A DNA stretch of 64,000 bases from Scylla paramamosain (GCF_035594125.1 NC_087181.1:7550840-7614839), one strand, 5' to 3'; shown: positions 16,901-30,342, numbered from the stretch's first letter. The notes: a model not told the origin generated them from the sequence alone. Program-made: numbers and translations.

Positions 16901-19900
16901 GCCTTCAAATATTTTTGAGCTCCTTATATACTAAACCGCTAAAAGGCATGCAAAACAAACTTTATGGAGAAACAGAATAAAATTACCAAAAACATGTATT
17001 TTGAGTGTTTTTGATCATATTATCTATAAAAACTCTTACATACATACAAAGAACCTTATGTTTGGGAAACAAAAGGACATTACGAGAAACGTATATTATG
17101 AGTGTTTTTAAGTTTGTTAAGTACCAAAAACCTAAAACCCACTCTTTATTGAGAAAAATAAATAAATAAAATAATAAAAAAATAGGATTTTTTTTTCTTG
17201 GTATTCATCTTCATAGGTACCGAAATGCCAAAATTTTGGGAAAATTCAAGGCAATTATACGATAAGAGAATATTATCAAAAAAGTTGATTTTAGCTATTT
17301 TTTTTTGGATTGTTATGTACCAAACGCTAAACTGCATGTAAAACCTACTATATAAGGAAATTAAACGACCTTACCAGAAATCTATCTTTTGAGTGTTTTT
17401 TTTCAGCATGTTAGGCACCAAAATGATTAATAATAAGGAACTCACTCTATATGGGAATCCACAACAAAATTACTGAAAATGTGTCTTCCCAGTGTTTTAC
17501 GTAGAAAAACGCTAAAATGGATGCAAACCAGCTAATATCAAGAAATAGAAAAAACATTACCAAAAAGGTATATTTTGAGTGTTTTTGAGCTTGTTACCTA
17601 CAAAAAAAACGCTAAAATTGATACAAAGCACTCTATATTGGGAAACAAAGGGACATTGCGAGAAAAGTGTATAACGAGTGTATTTTTACCACAAGTGTCT
17701 TTTAATTGTTTTTGAACGTGTTAGGCAATGAAGTACTAAAAAGCAGGGCAATCACATTACATGGGAATAAAACCAACTTTTACCAAGAACTTGCCAATAT
17801 GTGTTTTTGAGCTCCTTACATATCAAACCGCTAAAACGCATGGAAAAAAAACTTTATGGAAAAACAGAATAATATTTCAAAAAACATGTATTTTGAGTGT
17901 TTTTGATAATGTTATCTATAAAAACGCTTAAATACATGCAAAGAACCTTATGTTTGGAAAACATAAGGACATTACGAGAAACGTTTATTACGAATGTTTT
18001 TAATTTCCTTAACTACCAAAAACTAAAACCCACAAATAAAACTCGTTATTTAGAAAAAAATAAAAAAATATAAATAAATAAATAAAAGGATTTTCTTCTT
18101 TTCTTTTTTTGTTATTCACCTTCATAGGTACCGAGATGCCAAAATTCTGGGAAAAATTAGGGCAATTATATGATACGAAAATATTATAATAAAAAGTTGA
18201 TATTAGCTTTTTTTTTGGACTGTCATGTACCAAACACTAAAGTACATGCAAAGCCTCCCATATGAGGAAATTAAACGACCTTACCAGAAATCTGTGTTTT
18301 GAGTGTTTTTCAGCATGTTAGGCACCAAAATGATAAATAATAAGGAACTCACTCTATATGGGAATTCAAAACAAAATTACTGAAAACGTGTCTTCTCAGT
18401 GTTTTACGTAATCGCTAAAACGGATGCAAACCAACCAATATTAAGAAGTAGAAAAACATTACCAAAAAGGTATATTTTGAGTGTTTTTGAGCTTGTTACC
18501 TAAAAAAAAAATCACGAAAATTGATGCAAAGCACTCTCTATTAGAAAACAAAAGGAATTTGCAAGAAAAGTGTATAATGACTTTTTTATAGTTCAAAAGA
18601 ACCAAAAGGCAAAAAACACAAAAACTCGTGTATATTGAGAAGGTTCCTAGATACCAAAATGCTGACACTCTTGAACAACACTCTTAATTGAGAAAAAGAA
18701 CAACCTTACTAAATGCGTGTATTTTGAGTGCTTTTCTCATTCTTAGTTACCAAAACCCAAAATTGATGCGAAACCACCTTTATGTGAAAAAAATGACATT
18801 ACCAGAAAAGTCTCTCTTAAGTGTTTTTGAGCGTGATAAGCAATAAAGCACTAATAAGCAGAGCAATCATATTACATTGGAATAACACCAATTTACACCA
18901 AAAACTTGCCTGTAAGTGTTTTTGAGCTCCTTCTATACCAAACCCCTAAAACGCATGCAAAACAAACTTTATGGAGAAACAGAATAACATTACCAAAAAA
19001 AATGTATTTTGAGTGTTTTTGATCATGTTATCTATAAAAAAAAGCTTAAATACATGCAAAAAACCCAAAATGAAGAAACAGAATAACATTACCAAAAAGG
19101 TTTATTTTGAGTGTTTTTGTAATTCTAACCTATAAAAAACGCGAAAATGGATGGAAAGCACTCTATATTGGGAAGCAAAAGGACATTACGAGAAACGTAT
19201 ATAATGAGCGTTTTATAGTTTCACAAGAACTACAAGGTAAAAAACGCAAAAACTCGTGTATAGGGAGAAAATTCTTACATTCCAAAATGCTGAAACTCTA
19301 GAACAACACTTTTAATTGAGAAACAGAATAATCTTACTAAATGCGTGTATTTTGAGTGCTTTTCACATCCTTAGTTACCAAAACCCCAAATTGCATGCGA
19401 AACCAGCTTTATGTGGGAAAAAAATGACATTACTAGAAAAATGTCTTTTGAGCGTTTTTGACCGTGTTAGGCAAAAAAAGCACTAAAAAGCAGGGCAATC
19501 ACATTACATTGGAATAAAACCAATTTTTAACAAGAACTTACCTTTAAGTGTGTTTGAGCTCTTTATATACCAAAACTAATATTAAAATGCATGCAAAATA
19601 CACTTTATGGTGAAACAGAATAACATTACCAAAAACATGTATTTTGAGTGTTTTTGATCATGTTACGAATAAAAACGCTTAAATACATGCAAAGAACCAT
19701 ATTTTTGGGAAACGAAAGTACATTACGAGAAACGTGTATTATGAGTGTTTTTAAGTTCATTAAGTACGAAAAAGCTAAAAGCCACGAATTACACTCTTTA
19801 TTGAAAAAATAAATAAATAAATAAATAAAAAAATACGATATTTTTTTCATTCTTATTCATCTTCACAGGTAACGAGGTGGCAAAATTCGGGCAAAGTTCA

Positions 19901-20927
19901 TTAAATTATATGAAAAAAGAATATTATAAAAAAAGTAAATATAACTTTTTTTTTCGGACTGTTATGAACAAAACCCCTAAAGTGTATGGAAAGCCACCTA
20001 TATGGGGAAATTAAACGTCTTTGACAGAAAACTGTCTTATGAGTGTTTTTCAGCATGTTAGGAACCAACACGATAAAACCCAAGAAAGTCAATCTATATG
20101 GGTATCCAAAACAAAATTAGTGAAAACGCGTCTTTTCGGTGTTTTACGTAAAAAAAACGCTAAAACGGATGCAAACCAACCAAAATGAAGATATAGAATA
20201 ACATTACCAAAGAAGTATATTTTGAGTGTTTTTGAAATTGTTACCTACAAAAAACGCGAAAATGGATGGAAAGCACCCTATATTGGGAAGCAAAAGGCAC
20301 CAAAAAGCATTTTAGGCACCAAAACGATAAATGATATGAGTCACTCTATATGGAAATCCAAAACAAACTTACTGGAAACGTGTCTTTTAAAACATTTACG
20401 TAGAAAAACGCTAAAACGGATGCAAACCAACGAATATGAAGAAATAGAATAACATTACTCAAAAAAATATATTTTGTGTGTTCTTGAGCTTGTTACATAC
20501 AAAAACGCGAAAATGGATGCAAAGCACTCGATATAAGGAAACAGAAAAGGACATAAGGAGAAACGTTTATAATGAGTGTTTTATAGTTTCACCAGAATCA
20601 CAAGGTAAAAAAGGCAAAAACTCGACTATATGGAGAAGTTTCTAAGATACCAAAATGCTGAAACTCATTAATAAACACTCTTAATCAAGAAACAGAACAA
20701 CCTTACTAAATGCGTGTATTTTGAGTGTTTATTTTACATTCTTAGTTACCAAAACCCCAAACTCTATGCGAAACTAGCTTTATGTGGGAAAAAAAAATGA
20801 CATTACCAAAAAAGTGTCTTTGAGTGTTTTTGAGCGTGTTAGGCAATAAAGCACTAAAAAGCAGGGCAGTCACATTACATGCGAATATAACCAACTTTAT
20901 CGAAGAACTTGCCTTTTAGTGTTTTTG
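13911..20927 (+). repeat. Higher-order satellite array, forward block E
   Basis: Forward HOR with anchor boxes near 14340, 15400, 16117, 17215, 18128 and 19868. A shortened unit near 15835-15850 joins AAATCTCAAAAACTC to AAAACACCTTTTATGG; the same junction occurs near 39310-39325. Another hybrid junction at 19050-19063 (ATACATGCAAAAAACCCAAA) recurs near 41390 and 51185. Parts of the block reappear at 33576-34300, 39010-43236 and 49240-52490. No gene is visible. Confidence 0.92.
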
Positions 20928-21416
20928 ACACGCATTTAGTAAGGTTGCTCTGTTTCTCAATTAATAGTGATATTCATGAGTTTCAGCATATACACGAGTT
21001 TTTGCGTTTTTTGCCTTGTGTTTTTTTTTTTTTTTAACTATAAAACATTCATTATACACTTTTCTCGCAATGTCCCTTTGTTTCCCAATATAGAGTGCTT
21101 TGTATCCATTTTCGCGTTTTTTTGTAGGTAACAAGCTCAATATAAACAGGTCAACTCAGCTTTTTGTAGGTAAGAAGCTCAATATAAATTTTTGGTAATT
21201 TTTTTCTGCTTCTTGATATTGGTTGGTTTGTATCAGTTTTAAGCGTTTTTCTACGTAAAACACTGAGAAGACACGTTTTCAGTAATTTTCTTTTGGATTC
21301 CCACATAGAGTGAGTTCCTTATTATTTATCGTTTTAGTGCCTAACATGCTGAAAAACACTCAAAAGACAGATTTCTGGTAAGGTCTTTAATTTCCTCATA
21401 TGGGAGGCTTTGCATG
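20928..21416 (-). repeat. Inverted satellite cassette 4
   Basis: Starts with ACACGCATTTAGTAAGG and ends at CATATGGGAGGCTTTGCATG. It shares the internal deletion of cassettes 2 and 5 (TTTCAGCATATACACGAG) and carries a private insertion-duplication at 21119-21188. It is the counterpart of cassette 5 in a 22.3 kb-offset duplicated block. Confidence 0.9.
21119..21188. repeat. Local duplication with 14-bp filler
   Basis: The stretch TTTTTGTAGGTAACAAGCTC plus AATATAAA appears at 21119-21146 and again, with one change (AACAAG to AAGAAG), at 21161-21188. Between them is CAGGTCAACTCAGC, which I do not find in other monomers. Paralogous cassettes have a single copy. Confidence 0.75.
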
Positions 21417-23090
21417 TCTTTTCAATGTTTTTGAGCGTGTTACGCAATAAAGCACTAAAAGCCAGGGCAATCACATTACATAGGAATAAAACCATATTTT
21501 ACCAAGAACTTGTCTTTAAGTGTTTTTGAGCTCCTTATATACAAAAACGCTGAAACGCATGCAAAACACACTTTATAGAGAAAGAGAATAACATTACCAA
21601 AAACATATATTTTGGGTGTTTTTGATCATGTTACCAATAAAAACGCTTAAAAATACATGCAAAGAACCCTATATTAGAGAAACGAAAGGACATTACGAGA
21701 AACGTGTATTATGAGTGTTTTTAAGATCATTATTTACAAAAAAGCTAAAAGCCACAAATAACACTCTTTACTGAGAAAAAAAAAATAAATAAAAAAATAC
21801 GATATTTTTTTTCTTTCTTTTTCATCTTCACAGGTAACGAGATGCCAAAATAACGGCAAAATTCAGGAAATTATGAGTCAATTATCAAAAAGTTAATTTT
21901 AGCTTTTTTTTTTTTGGACTGTTATGTACGAAACCCTAAAGTGCATGCAAAGCCACCTATATGGGGAAATTAAACGTTTTTGCCAGAAAATTGTCTTATG
22001 AGTGTTTTTAAGCTTGTTAGGCACCTTAACGGTAAATAGCATGCAAGTCACTCTATATGGGAATCTAAAACAAAATTACTGAAAACGTGTCTTTTCGGTG
22101 TTTTACGTACAAAAACGGATGCAAATAACGAATAAGAAGAAATAAAATAACATTACCAAAAAGGTATATTTTGAGTGTTTTTGAGTTTCTTACCTACAAA
22201 AAACGCGAAAATCGATGCAAAACACTCCCTATTGGGAAAGAAAAGGACATTACGAGAAACGTGCATAATGAGTGTCTTATTATTTTTGAGCAAACGAACT
22301 TCTGGTTCACAAGAACCACAAGGCAAAAAACGCAAAAAGTCGTGTATATGAAGAAGTTTCTTAGATACCAAAATGCTGAAACTCATGAATAACAATATTA
22401 ATTGAGAAGCAGAACAACCTTACCAAATGCGTGTATTTTGAGTGTTATTCACATTCTTAGTAAAACACCAAATAGCAAGCGAAACAATGTTGGAAAAAAA
22501 TGACATTACCAGAAGTGTCTTTTGAGTGTTTTTGAGCGTGTTAGGCAATAAATCACAAAAAAAAACAGGGCAATCACATTACATGGGAATAAAACCAACT
22601 TTTACGAAGAACTTGCCTTGAAGTATTTTTTACCTCATTACAAACCAAAACGCTAAAATGCATGTAAAAAACTCCTTTATGGAAAAGCAGAATAACATTA
22701 CTAAAAAAATGTGTTTTAAGTGTTTTTGGTCATGTTACCTATAAAAACGCTAAAATACATGCAAAGAACCCTATGCTTGGGAAACGAAAGGACATTACGA
22801 GAAACGTGTATTAGGACCGTTTTTAAGTTCCTTAAGTACGAAAACGTTAAAACCCACAAATAACACTCTTTATAGAGAAAAAAATAAAATAAAAAAACAG
22901 CTTTTTTTTATATTGATTTTCTTAGGTACCAAGATGTCAAAATTCTGCCAAAATTAAGGGAATTTATGTGGAAAAAAGAACATTATCAAAAAGTTAATTA
23001 TAGCTGTTTTTCGGATTTTATGTACGAAACTCTAAAGTTCATGCCACCTATATAAGGAAGTTAAACGACTTTACCAGAAACCTGTCTTTT

Positions 23091-24155
23091 CAGTGTTTTT
23101 CAGCATGTTAGGCACCAAAACGATAAATAATATGGAAGTCAGTCAATATGTGAATCCAAAACAAAATTACTGAAAACGTGTCTTTTCAGTGTTTTACGTA
23201 GAAAAATGCTATAACGGATGCAAACCAACAAATATGAAGAAATAGAATAACATTACCAAAAAGTGTTTTTGAGCTATTTACCTACAAAAAACGCGCAAAT
23301 GGATGGAAAGCACTCTACGAGTATATTGGGAAGGAAAAGGACATTACGAGAAACGTGTATAATGAGTGTTTTATAGTTTCACAAGAACCACAAGGTAAAA
23401 AACGCAAAAACTCGTGTATATAGAGAAGTTTCCTACATACCAAAACGCTAAAACTCATGAATAACGCTTTTAATTGAAAAACAAAACTGCCTTACCAAAT
23501 GTGTGTATTTTGAGTGTTTTCACATTCTTAGTTACGAAAATCCCAAATTACATGCGAAACTAGCTTTATGTGGGAAAAAAATGACATTACCAGAAAAGTG
23601 TCTTTTGAGTGTTTTTGAGCGTTATATGCAACAAAACACTAAAAAGCAGAACATTCACATTACATTGGAATAAAACCAAATTTTACAAAGAACTTGCCTT
23701 TAAGTGTTTTTTAACTCCTTACATACCAAAACGCTAAACGCATGCAAAACAACCTTTATGGAGAAACAGAATAACATTACCAAAAACATGTATTTTGAGT
23801 TTTTTTGATCATGTTACCTATAAAATCGCTTAAAGAACCCTATGTGTCTGAAACGAAAGGACATTACGAAAATCGAGTATTATGGGTATTTTTAAGTTCC
23901 TAAAGTACCAAAAATCTAAAACCCACAATTTTTTTCTTTATAGAGAAAAAAAATAATTAAAAAAATAAATCTTTTTTGTTACTCCTCTTCATAGGTACCG
24001 AGATGCCAAAATTTTGAGAAAATTCAGTGAAATTATGTGAAAAAAAACATTAAAAAAATAATTTTAGCTTTTTCCGGAGTTATGTACGAAACCTGGAAGT
24101 GCATGCAAAGCCACGTATATGGGGAAATTACACGACTTTACAAGAAACGTGTCTT
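23091..24155 (+). repeat. Representative HOR unit, about 1.07 kb
   Basis: Within this unit the GTGTTTTT box starts near 23091, 23187, 23262, 23364, 23512, 23607, 23702, 23796 and 23884, and next near 24156. Most intervals are 88-102 bp, which gives the monomer length. One interval of about 148 bp contains a monomer enlarged by about 50 bp (ATAGTTTCACAAGAACCAC region). One of about 272 bp spans roughly three diverged monomers including the A/T spacer. The unit therefore equals about 11 monomer lengths. Confidence 0.85.
23945..23980. repeat. A-rich/T-rich spacer typical of each HOR unit
   Basis: An A-rich stretch (AGAAAAAAAATAATTAAAAA type) runs directly into a T-rich stretch and then into the CATAGGTACCGAGATGCC box. 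Equivalent spacers mark nearly every HOR unit, for example near 4425, 12580, 22877, 25496, 35665, 42115, 45180, 51935 and 59289. Several have become AAAT tetranucleotide runs, for example 19805-19830 and 51934-51956. They vary in length much more than the flanking monomers. Confidence 0.85.
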
Positions 24156-24949
24156 TGGGTGTTTTCCGGAATTTCAGCAATATTACTGAAAACGTGTCTT
24201 TTCAGTTTTAGCGTAGAACGCTAAAACTGATGCAAACCAACCAATATGAAGATTTAGAATAACATTACAAAAAAGTTGTGTTTTTGAGCTTGTTACCTAC
24301 AAAAAATGCAAAAATGAATGCAAAGCAGTCTATATTGGGAAACAAAAGGATATTACATGAAAATTGTATAATGAATGTTTTAATAGTTTTTAAGAACCAT
24401 AAGGGAAAAAACGCAAAAACTCGCATATATGGAGAAGTTTCTTAGATACCAAAATGATGAAACTCAGAAACAGAATAATCATAGGAAATTAGTGTATTTT
24501 GAGTGTTTTTTTTCATATTCTTAGTGGTCCAACCCCAAATTACATGCGAAACTGTGGAAAAAAAATGAAATTACTAGAAAAGTAACTTTTTAGTGTTTTT
24601 CACCGTGTTAGGCAATAAAGCACTAAAAAGCAGGGCAATCACATTACATGGGAATATAACCAACTTTTACCAAGAACTTGCCTTTAAGTTTTTTTCAGCT
24701 CCTTACCTACCAAAACGCTAAAACCCATGCAAAATACCCTTTATGGAAAAACAGAATAACATTATCAAAAACATGTATTTTGAGTGTTTTTCAGCTTGTT
24801 ACCAATAAAAACGCTTAAATACATGCAAAGAACCCTATGTTTGGGAATGAAAGGATATTACGAGGAATGAGTATTATGAGTGTTTATAAGTTCCTTAAGT
24901 ACCAAAAAGCTAAAACCCACAAATAACACTCTTTATCGAGTTTGATTAC

Positions 24950-24989
24950 CTCGGTACCTATGAAGATATTGATCTTCATAGGTACCGAG
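24950..24989. repeat. Perfect inverted repeat, 18-bp arms
   Basis: CTCGGTACCTATGAAGAT at 24950-24967 is the exact reverse complement of ATCTTCATAGGTACCGAG at 24972-24989, with the loop ATTG. The right arm is the normal HOR anchor box. The left arm replaces the usual A-rich/T-rich spacer, so this unit has lost its spacer and gained a foldback copy of the anchor. Confidence 0.95.
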
Positions 24990-27447
24990 ATGCCAAAATT
25001 CTGGCAAAATTCAGGAAAATTACATGAAAAAAAGAATATTATGAAAAAGATTAATTTTTGCTTTTTTTTTCGGACTGTTATGTACCAAACCCTAAAGTGT
25101 ATGCAAAGACATCTATATGGGGAAATTAAACGACTTTACAAGAAACCTGTGTTTTTAGTGTTTTTCAGCATGTTAGGCATCAAAACGATAAATAACATGG
25201 AAGTCACTCTATATGGGAATCCAAAACAAAATTACTGAAAACGTGTCTTTTCTGTGTTTTACGTAGAAAAACGCTAAAACGGATGAAAACCAACCAATAT
25301 GAAGATATAGAGTAACATTACCAAAAAGGTATATTTTGAGTGTTTTTGATCATGTTACCTATAAAAACGCTTAAATACATGCAAAGAATATTATTTTTAG
25401 GAAACAAAAGGACATTACGAGAAACGAGTATTATGAGTGTTTTTACGTTCTTTAAGTACCAAAAAGCTTAAACCTACAAAAAACCCTCTTTATAGAGAAA
25501 AAATAAATAAAAAAATGAAGAAATAGCTTTTTTTTTTTGTTATTGATCTTCATAGGTACCGACATGCCAAAATTCTGGCAAAATTCAGGGAAATTATGTA
25601 AAAAAAGAATATCAAAAAAGTAAATTTTAGCTTTTATTTTTTCAGACCGTTATGTACCAAACCCTAAAGTGCATGTAGAACCAGCTATATGGAGAAATTA
25701 AACAACTTTACCTGAAACCTGTCTTTTGCCTGTTTTTGAGTATGTTAGCCACCGAAACAATAAATAATATGGAAGTCACTCTGTATGGGAATCCCCCCAA
25801 ATAAAATTACTGAAAACGTGTCTTTTCACTGTTTTACGTAGAAAAACGCTAAAACGAATGCAAATAAACCAATATCATGAAATAGAATAATATTACCAAA
25901 AAGGTATTTTTTGTGTTTTTGAGCGAATATGAATGCAAGTCTCTCTATATTGGGAAACAAAAGGACATTACGAGAAAACGTTTATAATGAGTGTTTTATA
26001 GTTTCATAAGAACCACAAGCCAAAACAAGCAAAAACTCGTGTATATGGAGATGTTTCTTAGATACCAAAATGCTGAAATTAATAAATAACACTCTTAATT
26101 GAAAAACAGAACAACCTTCCTAAATGCGTGTATTTTGAGTGTTTTTCACATTTTTAGTTACCAATACCCGAAATTACATACGAAACTAGCTTTATGTGGG
26201 AAATAAATGACATTACCAGAAAAAAAAGTGTCTTTTGAGTGTGGTTGAGCGTGTTAGGCAATAAAGCACAAAAAAGCAGGGCAATTACATTACATGGGAA
26301 TAAAACCAACATTTACCAAGAACTTGTCTTTAAGTGTTTTTCAGCTCCTTATGTACCAAAACGCTAAAATGCATGCAAAACACCCTTTATGGAGAACCAA
26401 AATAACATTACGAAAAACATGAATTTTCAGTGTTTTTTTATCTGTTACGTATAAAAACGCTTAAATACATGCAAAGAACCCTATCTTTGGGAAACGAAAG
26501 GACATTACGAGAAACGTGTATTATGACTATTTTTAAGTTCCTTAAGTACCAAAACGTTAAAACCCACAAATAACAGTCATTAAAGAGAAAAAAATAAATA
26601 AAAAATAAATAAAAAAATAACATTTTTTTTTTATTGTCATAAGTACCGAGATGCCAAAATTCTGCCAAAATTCAGAGAATTTCAAAATTATCAACAAAGT
26701 TAATTATAGCTTTTTCTCGGATTGTTATTTACCAAACCCTAAAGTGCAGGCAAAGCCACCTATATGAGGAAATTAAATGACTTTACCAGAAACCTGTTTT
26801 TCAGTGTTTTTTTCAGCATAAATAATATGGAATAATATAAATAATATGGAAGTCAGTCAATATGTGAATACAAAACAAAATTACTGAAAACGTGTCTTTT
26901 CAGTGTTTACGTAGAAAAACGCTAAAGCGGATCCAAACCAACCTATATGAAGAAATAGAATAACATTACCAAAATGATATATTTTGAATGTTTTTGAGCT
27001 TGTTACCTACAAAAAAATGCAAAAATGGATGTAATACACGTTTTATGTAATGCTGCTTCTCCATATAGAGTGTTTTGGGGTTTTGGTATCATAATACACA
27101 TTTCTGTTAGAATCGTTTCGTTTCCCCATATCGGGCCCTTTGCATGGATTTTGGCGTTTTGTTATCTAAGAGCCTCAAAACAATTAAAACACACATTTTT
27201 TGCTAATGTTGCATTAATGCATTTTAGCGTTTGATGGTTAATACGCTCAAAAACACCTCAATTACACGTTGTTACCCCAAATAGAGTGGTTTGCATACAT
27301 ATTAACGTGTTATTTAATAAGCTGAAAAATCTCAAAGTACACGCTTTTGTAAAAAAAAAAAAAATTTCCTCATAAAGGACGTTTTGAATGCGTTTTAGCG
27401 CCTTAGTACGTAAGATAAAAACAAAACAAAAAACACTCAAAAACATG

Positions 27448-27452
27448 TTTTT

Positions 27453-27482
<30 letters not shown>
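27448..27482. repeat. (ATTT)n microsatellite
   Basis: Seven uninterrupted ATTT units at about 27453-27480, with T-rich edges. They lie within a reverse-oriented monomer and interrupt it after AAAAACATG. Confidence 0.93.
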
Positions 27483-27485
<3 letters not shown>

Positions 27486-28638
27486 TATAAGGTGCTTTGC
27501 ATATAAAAACACTGAAAAGACACCTTTTTAGCAATGCTGTTCTCTTTTCCCATATAAAATGCCTTGCATGAACAGTTGCGTTTTCGTACCTAAGAAAATA
27601 ACACGTTTTTCGTAAGGTTTTTCTGTTTCTCCCTGTAGATTACTATTCATATGTTTTATCGGTTTGCTACCTACGAAGGTGGAAAATACTCATAAAACAA
27701 AATTCTGTTAATATCGTTTCGTTTCCCCATATCGGGACATTTGCATGCATTTTTGCGTTTTGGTACCTATTAAGCTGGAAAACACTTATGTTATGGGTAA
27801 AGTTTCCCCATAAAGGATATTTTGCCCGCGTTTTATTGTTTTGGTACGTACTCGTAAGAAGCTGAAAAATACTCAAAAGTCACGTTTATTTAAATGTTTT
27901 CTTTTTCCCATATAGTGTTTTATATACTATTCTGCGTTTTGTTGCCTAATACGCTCAAAAACACCCAAATGACACGTTTCCGGTAAAGTCCTTTCGTTAC
28001 CCCAAATAGGGTGTTTTGCAAGCATTTTGGAGTTTTGGTAAATACCAAGCAAGAAAAAACTCGAAACACATGTTTTTTGGTCATGTTGTTCTGATTCTCT
28101 ATAAAGGGTGTTTTCCATGCGTTTTAGCGTTTTGGTACGTAAGAAGCTAAAAAGGAAAAAAAAACAAACACTGATAAGACACGTTTTTGGCAATGGTCTC
28201 TTCTTTTCCCATATCGGGTGCTTTGCATGCACTTTGGAATTTGTGGTACCTAACAAGATCAAAAACATTCATGATACACGTATTTGATAATCTTTTTTTT
28301 TTTTTTCATAGAGTTCTTTGCATGTATTTCGTCGTTTTGGTACGCAATACGGGGGAAAACTCATAATAAACGTTTTTTGGTATTGTTATTTGGTTTCCCC
28401 ATATAGACTCATATTCACAAGTTTTAGCCTTTTGGCACATAAGAAGCTGAATAAAGCTTCTAGCGTTCTAGCGTTTTGCTACATAAGCTGTAAAACAATC
28501 ATAAAACACTTTTGTGTTAATAACGTTTTGCTTCCCAATATCAGTTAATTTGTATGCATTTTGGCGTTGTGTTACCTAACAAGCTCAAAACTTTCAAAAC
28601 TTCCATTTTTAGTAATGTAATTCTTTTTCCTCATACAG

Positions 28639-28727
28639 GGTATTTTGCACGCGTTTTAACTCTTTGGTACGTAAGAGGCTCAAAAAGCCTCTTACGTACC
28701 AAAAAGTTAAAACGCGTGCAAAATACC
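28639..28727. repeat. Long foldback, 42-bp arms, one mismatch
   Basis: The left arm is 28639-28680 and the right arm 28686-28727, separated by CAAAA. The arms are reverse complements at 41 of 42 positions; the mismatch lies in AACTCTTTGG against CCAAAAAGTT. The right arm is a short forward-oriented copy of the adjacent reverse monomer. It is followed by a direct repeat of AAAAGACACTT at about 28731-28752. The near identity of the arms suggests a recent template-switch event. Confidence 0.95.
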
Positions 28728-30342
28728 TCAAAAGACACTTAAAAGACACTTTTATAATAATGCCCTTTAGCGTTTTGGTACCTAACAACCTCAAAAATAC
28801 TCAATACACATTTTTGGTAATGTTGCTTTGTTTCTTCATATAGGGTGCTTTGTAAGCATTTTTGCATTTTGGTACCTAATATGAGGAAAAACACTCATAA
28901 TAAAAGTTTTGGTAATGTTCTATTTCTCTATATAGAGTGCTATTCACGTGTTTAAGCGTGTTGGTACATAAAAATCTGAAAAAAACACTCATAATAAAAG
29001 TTTCTGTTAATATCGTTTTGTTTCCCAATGTCCGGTGATTTTTATGCATTTTGGTGTTTTGTTACCTAACATGCTCTAAAAAATCTCAAAGTACACTTTT
29101 TTGCTAATGTTTTTCTGTTTCTCCATGAAGAGTGTTTTGTATGCGTTTCAGTGTTTTGGCAAGTAAGAAGCTGAGAGATACTCAAAACACAATTTTTTTG
29201 TAATGTTTGCTTTTCCCATACAGGATGCTCTGCATGCACTTTAGCATTTTGATATCTAACAAGCTCAAAATTATTGTTAGTACACATTTTTGGTAATGTT
29301 GTTCTTCATATAGAGTGCTTTGCATGAACTTTACCGTTTTGGTACCTTACAAACTCAAAAATATTCGTAATACACGTTATTGGTGATATTGTTCTGTTTT
29401 TCCATATATTGTGCTATTCACGTATTTTAGCATTTTCTTACCAATGAAGTTCAAAAACACTTATAATACATATTTATGTAATATCGTTTCGTTTCTCAGT
29501 ATGTATTGCATGTATTTTGGCGTTCTCGTAACTAACAAGCTCAAAACTTTCAATACACCCGTTTTTGGTAATGCTGTTCTGTTTCTTCATAAATGGTGTT
29601 ATTCATGCGTTTTAGCACGTTTGGTACGTAAGAAACTCAAAAAAGTTTCAAAAGACACATTTTTAATAATGTTCTCTTCTTTTCCCAAATGGAGTGTTCT
29701 CCAAGGATTTAATCTAATATGCTCAAAACTCCCAAATAACACGTTTCTGTTAAAGTTATTCCGTTACCCGATTGAGGGTGTTTTGCATGCTTATTGGTGT
29801 TTTGTTACCTAAGGAGCTTAGAAACTCTAAAAATGCATGTTTTTGGTAATGTTCTTTTTCTCCATAAAGGTTATTTTCCATGCGTTTTAGCGTTTTGTTA
29901 CGTAAGGAACTAAAAACAAAACATTCAAAATTGACGTTTTTAATAAAGTTGTTTTCTTCCGATATAGGGTACTTTGCATGCAGTTTGGCGATTTAATACC
30001 TTTGAAGGCAACCCCCGAAAAAAAGACGTTTATAATAATGTTATACTCTTTTCCCATAGAAGATGTCTTGCATTCACTTTGGGATTTTGGTACCAAACAA
30101 GTAAAAAGAAAAAAAATGTACCTTTACCATTTTGGTGTTTTGGTCCCTAAGAAGCTCAAAACACTTAAAATCCACGTTTTTGGCAATATTGTTATGTATC
30201 TCAATATACAGTGGACGCGTTTTAGCATTTTGGTACGTAAGAAGCTAAAAAAAAAAACACCCAAAGGACATGTTTCTGGTAATGTCGTTCCGTTACCCGA
30301 TAGACGGTGTTTTACATCAATTTTTGCATTTTAATATCTTTA

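Larger units (their letters stand above)
21417..27029 (+). repeat. Higher-order satellite array, forward block F
   Basis: Forward HOR with anchor boxes near 21835, 22925, 23995, 24978, 25555 and 26642. The spacing is near 1.0-1.1 kb except for one shortened unit of about 0.58 kb. The stretch 21417-24900 is nearly collinear with 43696-47250, and 22262-22640 is almost identical to 44562-44940. The HOR ends at about 27029, where the monomeric core begins. No gene is visible. Confidence 0.93.
27030..30342 (-). repeat. Monomeric, non-HOR satellite core, reverse orientation
   Basis: The sequence switches to reverse-complement monomers, with boxes such as GGTACCTAACAAGCTC, GGTACGTAAGAAGCTC and GTGCTTTGCATGCATTTTGG. 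Spacing between consecutive boxes in 28957-29527 is about 86-102 bp. Monomers here are diverged from each other, lack the 1.07-kb order, and lack the A/T spacer and enlarged monomer of the HOR. Two types roughly alternate (TACGTAAGAAGC and TACCTAACAAGC), suggesting an older dimer of about 190 bp. No gene is visible. Confidence 0.88.

Noticed and set aside
28639..28727. miRNA precursor or transcription terminator at the hairpins
   Set aside because: The arms are simply reverse copies of satellite monomers, with no bulge pattern, flanking gene or promoter to support an RNA gene.
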